Made by a program: the position numbers and the translations under genes. Below are positions 8,307-16,590 of a stretch of 38,639 bases of DNA, one piece after another. Each line of letters opens with the position of its first letter. Position 1 is the first letter of the stretch. This DNA comes from Bacteroidota bacterium. GTDB lineage: Bacteria; Bacteroidota; Bacteroidia; NS11-12g; UBA955. The notes beneath the pieces were generated by a model that was not told where the DNA came from, did not search any database, and saw nothing but the letters and a program-made list of their open reading frames with translations. The DNA is taken from the NCBI GenBank assembly GCA_027621365.1, contig JAQCBH010000019.1, forward strand, positions 1-38,639, read 5' to 3'.

Positions 8307-9110
8307 TTATAGATTCAAGTAAAATTCGCGCAAGAGCTCAATGGCCTGTTGGCTATAGCTACCCGGCTTCTTGTACGTAGTTAGAGTCTCTCTTTCTTGG
8401 CAAGTTGAAGGTTCTAAGCGCAGGGAAAGGTGTAGCAAATGTGGCGCTTTGTCGGGATGGGCAGCAATGGCTTGCTGACTGGCTATGTGCCAGGGGCCCC
8501 AGTCGGTTGGGCATGAGCCTGGAGGAAGCAAGAGGTGAAAGGTACCACCGGGTTCTAGTAGTTCAGCCGCGCGGTGGAGCAACTTGAACAAACTGCCCAA
8601 TGACTGGTGCCGAGCGCTTCGTTTCAAGTCGTCTTGGCTTTCCTGTTGTCCTTCGAAAAAGGGGGGGTTGCAGACGATGGCATCGAACTTCAGAGGCCAA
8701 GCATGGGTCTGGTTGGATAGTGCATCATTGTCGTGGCCGTCGACTTCGGTTTGGGCTTGCTGTGTAATCCGGCTGATTTCGTTTGTAGGCTGGTCGATGG
8801 CCTTCCATCCGGAATCGTTCCAGTCTCCTTGGGCGATGTGTAGACGCTCATGGAAGGGACTGGAGGCGGCGTTAGCCGCCGCCTGGAGAGCTGTGGCCGC
8901 GTCGAGTTCCAGGCCAAATCCCTGAAGTTGGGGGTAGCGCTGGGCCAGCATCAGCAGCAGAAGGCCTGTGCCGGTTCCCAAATCCAATACAGTAGCTGCT
9001 GAGCCCAATTTTATAGAGGCCCCAAATAGGCAAGCATCGGTCGTCACCGCCAAGGTGACGGTTTCTTGGGCGACAGTAAATTGTTTGAAAGCAAACGGTT
9101 TGCGGGCCAT
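8307..9110 (-). CDS. tRNA1(Val) A37 N6-methyltransferase (TrmN6/YfiC family)
   Basis: A 267-residue SAM-dependent methyltransferase. It opens with KPFAFKQFTVAQ and the TDACLFGA segment typical of TrmN6. Motif I is VLDLGTGTGLLLLMLA, and the catalytic motif is AIVCNPPFFEGQ (NPPF, adenine-N6 class). The family methylates A37 of tRNA1(Val) in E. coli; the tRNA target here is inference. Between motif III (about residue 115) and NPPF there is a polar stretch of roughly 35 residues (QPTNEISR...SNQTHAW) that I believe is longer than in the E. coli protein. ATG 9110 is 1 nt after the TGA of the upstream ABC ATPase gene, so translation is probably coupled. Confidence 0.85.
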   Translation of the reverse strand: MARKPFAFKQFTVAQETVTLAVTTDACLFGASIKLGSAATVLDLGTGTGLLLLMLAQRYPQLQGFGLELDAATALQAAANAASSPFHERLHIAQGDWNDSGWKAIDQPTNEISRITQQAQTEVDGHDNDALSNQTHAWPLKFDAIVCNPPFFEGQQESQDDLKRSARHQSLGSLFKLLHRAAELLEPGGTFHLLLPPGSCPTDWGPWHIASQQAIAAHPDKAPHLLHLSLRLEPSTCQERETLTTYKKPGSYSQQAIELLREFYLNL

Positions 9111-9111
9111 G

Positions 9112-9840
9112 TCAATCCAACATCCACTGGTCTCCTGATAACTCAGAAGGGTCTGAATAATAGGCATGTCCATGCCGCTTCAAATGCAATACACTGCTGC
9201 AATGTTGCAAGGACAAGGATAAATCGTGGCTTGAATAAATGGCGGCTTTTCCATGTTCTCGGCACAGGCTGGTCAATAATTCCAGAAACTCTTTGCGGCT
9301 GGGGTAATCCAAAAAAGCCAAGGGTTCGTCGAGCAAGAGCAGGGGAGTGTCTTGAGCCCAGCAGCGAGCCAGCATCACCTTTTGTTTTTCTCCGTCACTC
9401 AGGCTCAGAAATAGGCGATCGGACCAATCTTCGAGCCCCATTTTTTTCAACCAGGTTCGAGCGATGCTTTCATCTTCTCTGTGGTAGCCCTTGATACTGG
9501 AGGCAAATCGAAAACGACCGCTCATCACCACTTCCAAAACGTTCAAGCGCAAATCTTGGGGAGGGGTGGCCAATACCATACTGACGCAGGTGGCCCGTTG
9601 TGATTCGCTGAGCATGCCTATGGCTTGCCCCTGAATTTCTACCGAGCCCATTAATGGAGCTTGCATGCCGGCCAGGGTTCTCAAGAGTACCGATTTACCC
9701 ACGCCATTTCGCCCTACCAGCAGCATGATTTCGCCTGAATTCAGCGAAAAATCCAGCCGGGCGTGCAAGGTTTTTTCCTTGTTGGTCCCGATTTCCAGAC
9801 CGGTGCTCAGTTGAATGCTATGAAGCAAATGCTCTGACAT
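9112..9840 (-). CDS. FecE-like ABC transporter ATP-binding protein
   Basis: A 242-residue ABC ATPase. Walker A is GRNGVGKS, the signature is LSLSDGEKQKVMLAR, Walker B is LLLLDEP, and the switch His is in YSSHDLSLS. The layout resembles the iron-siderophore/cobalamin importer ATPases (FecE/BtuD class), but no permease or binding-protein gene is in the window, so the substrate is unknown. ATG 9840 is chosen because it starts the domain cleanly. A CACTTTTG box lies 15 nt upstream. It is divergent from the GNAT gene, whose GTG is 36 nt away, and is followed after 1 nt by trmN6. Confidence 0.85.
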   Translation of the reverse strand: MSEHLLHSIQLSTGLEIGTNKEKTLHARLDFSLNSGEIMLLVGRNGVGKSVLLRTLAGMQAPLMGSVEIQGQAIGMLSESQRATCVSMVLATPPQDLRLNVLEVVMSGRFRFASSIKGYHREDESIARTWLKKMGLEDWSDRLFLSLSDGEKQKVMLARCWAQDTPLLLLDEPLAFLDYPSRKEFLELLTSLCREHGKAAIYSSHDLSLSLQHCSSVLHLKRHGHAYYSDPSELSGDQWMLD

Positions 9841-9855
9841 AGGGGTATTGCCATA

Positions 9856-9863
9856 CAAAAGTG
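9856..9863 (-). promoter_or_regulatory. -7-like box for the FecE-like ATPase gene
   Basis: Minus strand CACTTTTG matches TAnnTTTG except for the first base, 15 nt before ATG 9840. Confidence 0.35.
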
Positions 9864-9876
9864 GGAATTTCGAAGC

Positions 9877-10383
9877 GTGAAATTGCAATTGAATCTCGCT
9901 ACTGAAGCCGATATATCCGAAATCTTCCGTTTGGCCGAGGCCTCTTGGCAGGCCCATTACCCGGCGATCATTGGTCAGGAGCAGGTCGATTACATGTTGG
10001 CTCGCTTTTACAACTACGCGTCCTTGTTACAGCAAATGCGCGAGGGTCAGCGCTTTTACTTCATCACTCTGGAGAGCGAACGGGCGGGGTTTGTGGCCAT
10101 CAGCAGCCCTGGAAAACACTTTTTGGCACCCGATTCTCACTTCATTCACAAGTTTTATTTGCATCCGGCGCAACAGAATAAAGGAGTTGGGGCCTCGGCC
10201 TTCCAAGCCCTGGTTGATGCAGAACCTGAGGCTCAAACGATCCGTTTGCAGGTAAATCGAGGGAATTTCAAGCCCATCAATTTCTACTTCAAGCTGGGCT
10301 TTCGCATCGAATCTGTCGGTGACTTTTCGATAGGCGATGGCTACGAAATGAATGACTTTGTGATGGTCTGGACCCGGTCCTGA
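9877..10383 (+). CDS. GNAT family N-acetyltransferase
   Basis: A 168-residue protein that starts with GTG and reads MKLQLNLATEADISEIFRLA. It has the GNAT fold: beta4 KFYLHPAQQNKGVGASAF contains the acetyl-CoA loop Q-x-x-G-x-G, and VNRGNFKPINFYFKLGFR is the conserved N-x-x-A/P-x-x-F-Y-x-x-x-G-F segment. The substrate is unknown; EMNDFVMVW near the C-terminus is common in small-molecule GNATs. It is divergent from the ABC ATPase gene. Its stop is 2 nt upstream of the -7 box of the next gene. Confidence 0.88.
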   Translation: MKLQLNLATEADISEIFRLAEASWQAHYPAIIGQEQVDYMLARFYNYASLLQQMREGQRFYFITLESERAGFVAISSPGKHFLAPDSHFIHKFYLHPAQQNKGVGASAFQALVDAEPEAQTIRLQVNRGNFKPINFYFKLGFRIESVGDFSIGDGYEMNDFVMVWTRS

Positions 10384-10385
10384 CC

Positions 10386-10393
10386 TACCTTTG
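10386..10393 (+). promoter_or_regulatory. -7 promoter box for the ABC-F gene
   Basis: TACCTTTG, exact match to TAnnTTTG, 5 nt before GTG 10399. It begins just after the GNAT stop codon. Confidence 0.6.
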
Positions 10394-10398
10394 CGGCC

Positions 10399-12306
10399 GT
10401 GTTAGCCCTGGTCGACTTTTCCTTTGAATTTGCGGGTCGGTATTTGTACCGAAATGCCAATTGGCACATCAAGCCCGGTGAAAAAATCGGATTGGTCGGT
10501 TTGAACGGAACTGGCAAGTCTACGCTGCTCCGTTTGGTGGCTGGTGATTTTGAATTGCGCGAGGGCTCTTTGAGCAAGTCCAATTCCCTGAGTATTGGAT
10601 TTCTGAACCAGGATTTGCTGAGTACGCATTACGAGGCCTCGGTTCGCGAGGTGGTCTTGGGTGGCCGCGATGATTTGATGAAAATTGACCAGGAAATCAA
10701 TGAGATTTTGGTCAAGATCGAGACCGATCACAGCGAGCGATTGTTGCAGCGCCTGGCCGATTTGCAAGACGAATTCGGGGCCAAAGGTGGCTACGACTGG
10801 CAGGCTCAGGCCGACAAATTGCTCGAAGGCTTGGGCTTTCCCACGGCTGAATTGAGCAAACCCTTGCACCTCTTCTCCGGCGGATGGCGCATGCGAGCCA
10901 TGCTCGCCAAGCTGCTGTTGATGTCGCCCGATTTGCTCTTGTTGGACGAGCCTACCAACCACTTGGATTTGCCCACCATCGAGTGGCTAGAGAACTACCT
11001 GAAAGATTACCAAGGAACCTATGTGATCGTCTCACACGATCGATTCTTCTTGGATAAAACCGTCAATCGAATTGCCGAAGTGGCCCATCAACAGCTGTTT
11101 CATTTCAAAGGCAACTTCAGCTCCTATCTGGACCAAAAGGAGGAGCGCGATGATCTCTTGCAACGCCAGTTTGACAACCAGCAGAGTTTCATTCGCCAGC
11201 AAATGCAATTCATTTCTCGATTTCGCTACAAGGCCTCCAAGTCAACGGCTGTGCAAAGCCGGGTAAAGATGCTGGAGCGCATGGACAAGATCGAGATCAA
11301 AGACAAAGAAACGCGAGCCTTCAGCATACGATTCAACATTCGCCAAACCCCTGGAAAGGTGGTCACAGAGATTGAGAATGTGAGCAAGTCATACGGTGAT
11401 TTGCACATCATGGCAGGGGCCTCAGCGCAACTGTTGCGCGGCGATAAGGTCGCCTTGGTGGGAGCCAACGGCAAGGGCAAGTCGACGCTTCTGCGCATGG
11501 TGTACGGCAGTGAGCCTTTTTCGGGGAAGGTGGAATTGGGATGGAATGCCGAGCCCGCCTTTTTTGCTCAGCATCAGCTGGAATCACTGAACTTGAAACA
11601 CAACCTTTTGGAAGAAATCGCCACTGTTTCGGCCGAATACACCGAAAACGAGCTGCGAACGGTCTTGGGTTGCTTTTTGTTCACTGGCGAAGAGGTTTTC
11701 AAAAAGGTGAAGGTCCTTTCGGGGGGTGAAAAGTCGCGGTTGGCCTTGGCCAAAACCTTGATTACGCAGGCCAATTTGTTGCTACTGGACGAGCCTACCA
11801 ACCACTTGGATATGTTCAGTACTTCGGTATTGGCAGATGCCTTGGAAAACTATGCCGGCACCTTGCTGTTTGTGTCGCACGATCGAACCTTCATTTCCCG
11901 TGTAGCCAACAAAATTTGGTGGATCGAGAACGGAAAATTGAAAGAATACCCTGGCAGTTTTGACGAGTTCAACGAGTGGATGAAAACCCGTGAACCCGTT
12001 GAAGCAGAGCCCATTCAGTCTGAAGTGCAAAAGCCTGTTGAACTGGCCAAAGAGCCAGCGGCAAGCTTGTCCAAAAATCAGATTCAAAAAAGAGAAGATG
12101 ATCTTCATGCGGCTGAAAAAGCAGTAGAAGATTTCAAGGCCAAGCGCAAGCAGTTGGAGTGGGACATGGCTTCGCCTGAGTTGGCCTCCAATGCCGAAGT
12201 CCTACAAGCAAAAATGGAAGAATACGGGCTTTTGGAAAAAGAGCTCAAGGCGGCACAAGCCCATCTGGACCAGTGTTTTGAACTCTGGATGGAGACCCAA
12301 GACTAG
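10399..12306 (+). CDS. ABC-F family ribosome-associated ATPase
   Basis: A 635-residue soluble protein with two ABC domains and no membrane segments. Walker A motifs are at residues 34-41 (GLNGTGKS) and 355-362 (GANGKGKS). Signatures are FSGGWRMR (159-166) and LSGGEKSR (440-447). Walker B/DEPTNHLD motifs are near 179-190 and 460-471, both followed by the VSHDR switch. The linker between domains (about 245-305) carries RYKASKSTAVQSRVKMLERM, the basic P-site tRNA interaction motif region of ABC-F proteins. The C-terminal 80 residues form a likely coiled coil (Uup/YheS-like). ABC-F proteins act on stalled or initiating ribosomes; some protect against antibiotics, but nothing here points to resistance. 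The GTG start is supported by the -7 box 5 nt upstream. Confidence 0.93.
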   Translation: MLALVDFSFEFAGRYLYRNANWHIKPGEKIGLVGLNGTGKSTLLRLVAGDFELREGSLSKSNSLSIGFLNQDLLSTHYEASVREVVLGGRDDLMKIDQEINEILVKIETDHSERLLQRLADLQDEFGAKGGYDWQAQADKLLEGLGFPTAELSKPLHLFSGGWRMRAMLAKLLLMSPDLLLLDEPTNHLDLPTIEWLENYLKDYQGTYVIVSHDRFFLDKTVNRIAEVAHQQLFHFKGNFSSYLDQKEERDDLLQRQFDNQQSFIRQQMQFISRFRYKASKSTAVQSRVKMLERMDKIEIKDKETRAFSIRFNIRQTPGKVVTEIENVSKSYGDLHIMAGASAQLLRGDKVALVGANGKGKSTLLRMVYGSEPFSGKVELGWNAEPAFFAQHQLESLNLKHNLLEEIATVSAEYTENELRTVLGCFLFTGEEVFKKVKVLSGGEKSRLALAKTLITQANLLLLDEPTNHLDMFSTSVLADALENYAGTLLFVSHDRTFISRVANKIWWIENGKLKEYPGSFDEFNEWMKTREPVEAEPIQSEVQKPVELAKEPAASLSKNQIQKREDDLHAAEKAVEDFKAKRKQLEWDMASPELASNAEVLQAKMEEYGLLEKELKAAQAHLDQCFELWMETQD

Positions 12307-12323
12307 TTTGGCCCCGGATTTGC

Positions 12324-12331
12324 TAACTTCG
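12324..12331 (+). promoter_or_regulatory. -7-like box for the T9SS plug gene
   Basis: TAACTTCG differs from TAnnTTTG at one base and lies 4 nt before ATG 12336. Confidence 0.35.
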
Positions 12332-12335
12332 GAGC

Positions 12336-13619
12336 ATGCTTCGTTGGGCGCTTCTATTGATTTTCTTTTGTGCACAGGTCGTACAGGCTACTCGGGACTC
12401 GGCTTTGCGCTATGCCAATGCCATCTATGAACCGGCTGTTCATACGGTGCGATTGAATCAATTGGAAAGTGGTTTTAATGTTCCCATTGTGAACCTCGGA
12501 GAGGCGGGTGTCTTGCGATTGGAGTTTGATGAGTTTACCAGCAATCCAGACTATTATCAGTACACGCTCATTCACTGCAATGCCGATTGGCAGCCCTCCA
12601 ATCTCAATGTGACTCAAGCCTTAAGCGGAATGGGATATGAAGAGCTAGGCAACCCCAGTTTCTCTACTCAAACCTTGACCAAATACGTTCATTACAACGT
12701 GGCTGTGCCTTCTGAAAACACCTTGCCCAAAGTAGGGGGTAATTTTTTGCTGGTAGTCTATCGCAATTATGATCCCGAAGACATCGTACTCAGTCGCCGC
12801 CTCATGGTGTTGGATGTCAAAGGCCGAGTCGATCAGATGCTGGTGCAGCAGAGCAACCAAATAGAGTTGAGGCGCACCCACCAAGAGGTTGATTTCAACT
12901 TTGTGGCTTACGACAATTACTTCATGCCTAATGCGCTGCAAGATTTGAAGGTGGTGATGATGCGCAACATGGAGTGGGGGTCAGCCATCACGGATGTAAA
13001 GCCTCAATTCATGCAGGGGCGAACCTTTCAATACCAGTTGCAAACGGGCAATCAATTCCAAGGTGGAAACCAGTACCGGGGTTTTGATATTCGCAGCACC
13101 CGTTCAGCGCTTTTGGGCGTGGTCAAACGCTATGATTTTGCCGGCCAAAAACACATTGATTTGGTGACCGATCAGGCCCGAACCTATGATCGGTATTTCA
13201 ATTGGAGCGATTACAACGGTCGCTATTTCTTAGACAGTAGAGATGTGCCCTTGCCGGGAGGTGTTGCCTATGAGAGCGATTATTGTTTTGTTCATTTCAG
13301 CCTCAAAGCCGATGAGTCGGATCAACCCATTTATGTGTACGGAGAATTGAGCGATTGGCAATTATTGGAGTCTCACCGCCTGTATTTCAATCCTAGCAAT
13401 GGTTTGTACGAAGCCGTTTTGCCCTTGAAGCAGGGTTACTACAATTACCAATACTTGACCTCCGATCAGGAAGATGCGCTCAACTTCAAACCCATTGAGG
13501 GGAGCCATGGCGAAACAGAAAACAACTACATGATTTTCGTCTACCACCGCAATGTGCAGTTGGGTTTTGATGAGCTCATTGGTTATGGCTTGCAGAACTC
13601 GGTTTCGGGTGGGCGTTGA
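12336..13619 (+). CDS. type IX secretion system plug protein (DUF5103 family)
   Basis: A 427-residue periplasmic/outer-membrane protein with signal peptide MLRWALLLIFFCAQVVQA. The first domain begins RLNQLESGFNVPIVNLGEAGVLRLEFDEF and continues with YYQYTLIHCNADWQPSNL, the hallmark of the family formerly called DUF5103. A member of this family blocks the SprA translocon as the Plug of the Flavobacterium T9SS. The C-terminal half (about 320-420) holds VYGELSDWQLLESHRLYFNP and GYYNYQYLTSDQ, a carbohydrate-module-like beta domain. No other T9SS component is in the window. A -7-like box 4 nt before the start suggests its own promoter despite the short 29-nt gap to the ABC-F gene. It converges on the GT39 gene with a 6-nt gap. 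Confidence 0.88.
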   Translation: MLRWALLLIFFCAQVVQATRDSALRYANAIYEPAVHTVRLNQLESGFNVPIVNLGEAGVLRLEFDEFTSNPDYYQYTLIHCNADWQPSNLNVTQALSGMGYEELGNPSFSTQTLTKYVHYNVAVPSENTLPKVGGNFLLVVYRNYDPEDIVLSRRLMVLDVKGRVDQMLVQQSNQIELRRTHQEVDFNFVAYDNYFMPNALQDLKVVMMRNMEWGSAITDVKPQFMQGRTFQYQLQTGNQFQGGNQYRGFDIRSTRSALLGVVKRYDFAGQKHIDLVTDQARTYDRYFNWSDYNGRYFLDSRDVPLPGGVAYESDYCFVHFSLKADESDQPIYVYGELSDWQLLESHRLYFNPSNGLYEAVLPLKQGYYNYQYLTSDQEDALNFKPIEGSHGETENNYMIFVYHRNVQLGFDELIGYGLQNSVSGGR

Positions 13620-13625
13620 TTCGGA

Positions 13626-15053
13626 TTAGGGTCGCGCTTGAGGCATTAATTTGACCCAGTCTTTGGGGTCTTTCAATCGAACCAGTTTCATGCCTCGGTA
13701 GGATTCACCGGGCCAGTTTTTAAGGCCCATCACGGTCATGGCTGGGGCTGGCTGATAGGTTCCTAGGCAGGTGGCGGGAGGCAGAGACAAGGTGTCCGGC
13801 CCGCGATGGCCGGTTCCGAAATCCAATACATATACTTCTGTGATCGCCTTACGAGGATGCTGAAAAGTCTGCAAGTAATCGGGCATGCCGTACTCGAGAT
13901 TGGGGTTGTGGTAGGCCGCATAAGCGGCCAGCGCTGACCCGGTGATGAGGCTGCCTTCAGGGACGGACTTCAGTTGCTGGTCCAGCCAGGCCAAAGCGGG
14001 TTCGGAAAGTCGAGCAGGTCTATCGGCCAGGGCTGAAGAGTGACGAGCCGCATAGAGTCCTGAGCCGTTGACAAGGGCAAGGGCTCCTAGTCCCAGGAGC
14101 CACTTAGGTGACTTGGACAAGAGAGGTGCCAAGGCCAAACTGAGCAGTAGCCAGGCCATGGGCCAATAGCGGTGCAAAGGCTGGGCCGCCGTTAGGGTGA
14201 GCAGGTACAGACCTAAGGCATAGAGCCAGAAATTGTGTTGCCTCGAACGGATGTGGTGATAGGTTAGGCCCAATAAGGCGACAAAGAAAAATAAGGCTTG
14301 GAAAGGAGCTTGTTTGTAGGTGTGCAACAGCTCATTTAGCCCATTTGATGCCTGCGATGCGCTGTGTTTTGCAATTTGGTAACTCAACTGCTGATAGGCA
14401 TTTGAAATATTCCAATTGTAGTGATACAAGAGGTAAATGCCTATTCCAATGGCAGGCGATAACAAACGGGCTCTGTCTGGAAGTTTGGGGTGTTTTATTC
14501 CTTCAAAAAGGAACATACCCAAGGCTAGAGGCGCCAACAACAAGTGACAGGCCGGCAGCAAACAAAGAAGGAAGCTGCGAAGCCATAAGGAGCGCGGTCC
14601 CCAAGCGTAAGCGATGAGCAGAGACATGGCTAGGGGTTCCACCCTTACGCTTCTCGCGATCTCAAATACCGATCGATCCCAAGCAAACAAAAGGGTGATT
14701 CCTAAGGCCCAATAGGCTTTGCCATCTGAGCGTTTTAGTATCTGAAACAAGGCCCAAAGGCTCAGGCAGGTGATGAGTAAAAATGGGAGCCGCACCCAAA
14801 ACGGCTTCAATGGAAGGAAGACCAGCATCAAACGATGCCAATGGTGGATGAAGGGCGGGTAAGAGGCGAATCGTTCGGTGGCCCCTGGATTGGGCCACAA
14901 CCATGAAACCCAGTTTCCGGTTTGAAGATGCTGAACGGCGGGATCCAAATTCTGAACCTCGTCGTTCCAAACGACAGGCAAGCTGTCTAGGTTGAGAAAA
15001 CCTAGAAGGAGGTAGAGGACAAGGAAAATGTGAAAAAGCCGCTCGGCCCGCAT
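13626..15053 (-). CDS. GT39/ArnT-like integral membrane glycosyltransferase
   Basis: A 475-residue protein with about ten hydrophobic segments, starting with RLFHIFLVLYLLLGFLNL. The first periplasmic loop carries WNDEVQNLDPA, the acidic motif expected to hold the catalytic Asp of GT-C (PMT/ArnT) enzymes that transfer sugars from polyprenyl-phosphate donors. SYPPFIHHWHR follows in the same loop. The C-terminal third is soluble. Acceptor and sugar are unknown; the polyprenyl synthase encoded two genes upstream could serve the lipid carrier, but that link is inference. The start is ATG 15053, 4 nt after a perfect TAAGTTTG box whose TA lies in the stop codon of the upstream gene. Confidence 0.8.
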   Translation of the reverse strand: MRAERLFHIFLVLYLLLGFLNLDSLPVVWNDEVQNLDPAVQHLQTGNWVSWLWPNPGATERFASYPPFIHHWHRLMLVFLPLKPFWVRLPFLLITCLSLWALFQILKRSDGKAYWALGITLLFAWDRSVFEIARSVRVEPLAMSLLIAYAWGPRSLWLRSFLLCLLPACHLLLAPLALGMFLFEGIKHPKLPDRARLLSPAIGIGIYLLYHYNWNISNAYQQLSYQIAKHSASQASNGLNELLHTYKQAPFQALFFFVALLGLTYHHIRSRQHNFWLYALGLYLLTLTAAQPLHRYWPMAWLLLSLALAPLLSKSPKWLLGLGALALVNGSGLYAARHSSALADRPARLSEPALAWLDQQLKSVPEGSLITGSALAAYAAYHNPNLEYGMPDYLQTFQHPRKAITEVYVLDFGTGHRGPDTLSLPPATCLGTYQPAPAMTVMGLKNWPGESYRGMKLVRLKDPKDWVKLMPQARP

Positions 15054-15057
15054 GGGG

Positions 15058-15065
15058 CAAACTTA
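15058..15065 (-). promoter_or_regulatory. -7 promoter box for the GT39 gene, overlapping the BCCP stop codon
   Basis: Minus strand TAAGTTTG matches TAnnTTTG exactly. Its TAA is the stop codon of the biotin carrier gene, and CCCC separates it from ATG 15053. Confidence 0.6.
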
Positions 15066-15551
15066 GTCGAAACTCAGCAAGACTTGGTTCTTGTCTACAG
15101 CTTGTCCCTTCTCGCAGCGAATGGCCCCGATGATGGCATCAGCCGGGGCTTTGATGGCATTTTCCATCTTCATGGCTTCCAATACCAGGAGTTTGTCACC
15201 TTTTTGAACCGCTTGACCTGGGCTTACCAAAACGTCCAATACCAAACCGGGCATGGGAGCCTTTAGCTCGGAGATTTTGGTTTGCATGGCATTGTCCAAT
15301 CCCATAGACTTGAGCAACTCGTCCAAGGGTTCGCTGACTTTGAACTCGTGCTTCATGCCCTTGTATTGGATTGTCACACTGCGCTGCTCTCGGTTGACCG
15401 ATACCACATCAATAGATAAGGTATTCTGAGGGCCAACCAAAAGAGCTCGGTTGTTCCCTTGAGGGACCCATTCCCATTTTTCGCCGTTGATCTCGGCCGC
15501 ATGGCCGTCCAAGTTGGGTTCGAAGGTTCGGTCGTTCCAATGAATTTTCAT
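15063..15551 (-). CDS. biotin carboxyl carrier protein subunit of an acyl-CoA carboxylase
   Basis: A 162-residue protein. The C-terminal biotinyl domain (about 93-162) has APMPGLVLDVLVSPGQAVQKG and the biotin site LEAMKMENAIKA, with Lys128 as the biotinylated residue. The N-terminal 90 residues match the short preceding domain seen in the Bacteroidota carrier proteins of acetyl- or propionyl-CoA carboxylases. The biotin carboxylase and carboxyltransferase genes are not in the window, so which complex it serves is unknown. It follows the polyprenyl synthase with a 2-nt gap, so the two are likely co-transcribed. Confidence 0.9.
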   Translation of the reverse strand: MKIHWNDRTFEPNLDGHAAEINGEKWEWVPQGNNRALLVGPQNTLSIDVVSVNREQRSVTIQYKGMKHEFKVSEPLDELLKSMGLDNAMQTKISELKAPMPGLVLDVLVSPGQAVQKGDKLLVLEAMKMENAIKAPADAIIGAIRCEKGQAVDKNQVLLSFD

Positions 15552-15553
15552 GA

Positions 15554-16531
15554 TTAGGAATTGCGGTCTATGATAAAGTTAACCAAGGCCTCCAAATGTT
15601 GGGAAGCGCTAGGGTTGGTTTCGAGGTGGCGCAGAATTTCAAAGGCCTCACTTCGAAGCGCATTCATTTTCTTCCTGGCGTATTCCATGCCACCGAACTG
15701 TTCCACAAATTGCAGCACACCTGAAATCTTTTCCGCATCGCTTTTCTTGCTGCGAATGAGTTTTTTAATGGCCTTTCCCTCTGATTTGGGCGCTTTTTGC
15801 AAAGCGTAGATGATGGGCAAGGTCAATTTCTTTTCCTTGATGTCCAGACCTGCAGGTTTGCCGCTATTGTTGTCACCAAAGTCAAACAAGTCATCGCGAA
15901 TTTGAAAGGCTAATCCGAGGCATTCCCCAAAACGAGCCATGGCTTTTAGCGTTTCGGGATCTTGGGTGGTGCTGATGGCGCCTATGTGGCAACAAGAAGA
16001 AATCAAGGAGGCCGTTTTCTTGCGAATGATTTCGAAATAGACCTCTTCGGTGGCACTCATGTTTCGAGCTCGTTCGAGTTGGAGCAGCTCGCCTTCACTC
16101 ATTTCCCGGACCGAGTCTGAAAGAATTTCCAGCATGTCGAAGTCCTTGTTTTGAACGCTCAACAACAAGCCTCGTGACAAGAGATAATCCCCGACCAACA
16201 CCGCAATTTTGTTCTTCCAAAGCGCATTGATGGAGAAAAATCCCCGGCGTTGAAAGCTGTCGTCGACCACGTCGTCGTGGACCAAGGTGGCCGTGTGCAG
16301 CAGTTCGACCAAACTAGCCCCGCGGTAGGTGCGATCGTTGATCTCGCCAAACAACTGGGCCGAGTAGAGCACAAATAAGGGCCTGACCTGTTTGCCCTTG
16401 CGGCGAACGATGTAGGTCATGATGGTGTCGAGCAAGGGCACAGCGGTTTTCATGCTCTGCCTAAACTCCCGTTCAAAGCGATCCAGCTCGGAGGCTATGG
16501 GTTTTTTGATGGGCTCGATCGACGCGCTCAT
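15554..16531 (-). CDS. trans-polyprenyl diphosphate synthase
   Basis: A 325-residue all-helical prenyltransferase. The first aspartate-rich motif is HDDVVDDS (Asp86, Asp87, Asp90) and the second is IRDDLFDFG (Asp213, Asp214, Asp217). GKQVRP and the upstream Lys/Arg set up pyrophosphate binding. The residues four and five before the first Asp are small (Ala81, Thr82), which in this family favours long products, for example for the menaquinone side chain; chain length is inference. ATG 16531 follows a TACCTTCG box by 9 nt. It is divergent from the thioredoxin-like gene and is the first gene of a set with BCCP. Confidence 0.92.
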   Translation of the reverse strand: MSASIEPIKKPIASELDRFEREFRQSMKTAVPLLDTIMTYIVRRKGKQVRPLFVLYSAQLFGEINDRTYRGASLVELLHTATLVHDDVVDDSFQRRGFFSINALWKNKIAVLVGDYLLSRGLLLSVQNKDFDMLEILSDSVREMSEGELLQLERARNMSATEEVYFEIIRKKTASLISSCCHIGAISTTQDPETLKAMARFGECLGLAFQIRDDLFDFGDNNSGKPAGLDIKEKKLTLPIIYALQKAPKSEGKAIKKLIRSKKSDAEKISGVLQFVEQFGGMEYARKKMNALRSEAFEILRHLETNPSASQHLEALVNFIIDRNS

Positions 16532-16540
16532 AGGGCAATG

Positions 16541-16548
16541 CGAAGGTA
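16541..16548 (-). promoter_or_regulatory. -7-like box for the polyprenyl synthase gene
   Basis: Minus strand TACCTTCG, one mismatch to TAnnTTTG, 9 nt before ATG 16531. Confidence 0.4.
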
Positions 16549-16578
16549 AGACTTTTGGCCTCAGACCCGAGACCACTG

Positions 16579-16586
16579 TATCTTGG
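16579..16586 (+). promoter_or_regulatory. -7-like box for the thioredoxin-like gene
   Basis: TATCTTGG, one mismatch to TAnnTTTG, 4 nt before ATG 16591. Confidence 0.35.
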
Positions 16587-16590
16587 CTGC

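Noticed and set aside
10399-12306. ABC-F gene as an antibiotic resistance determinant
   Set aside because: Nothing in the interdomain linker or context points to resistance. It is a common housekeeping-type Uup/YheS-like protein.
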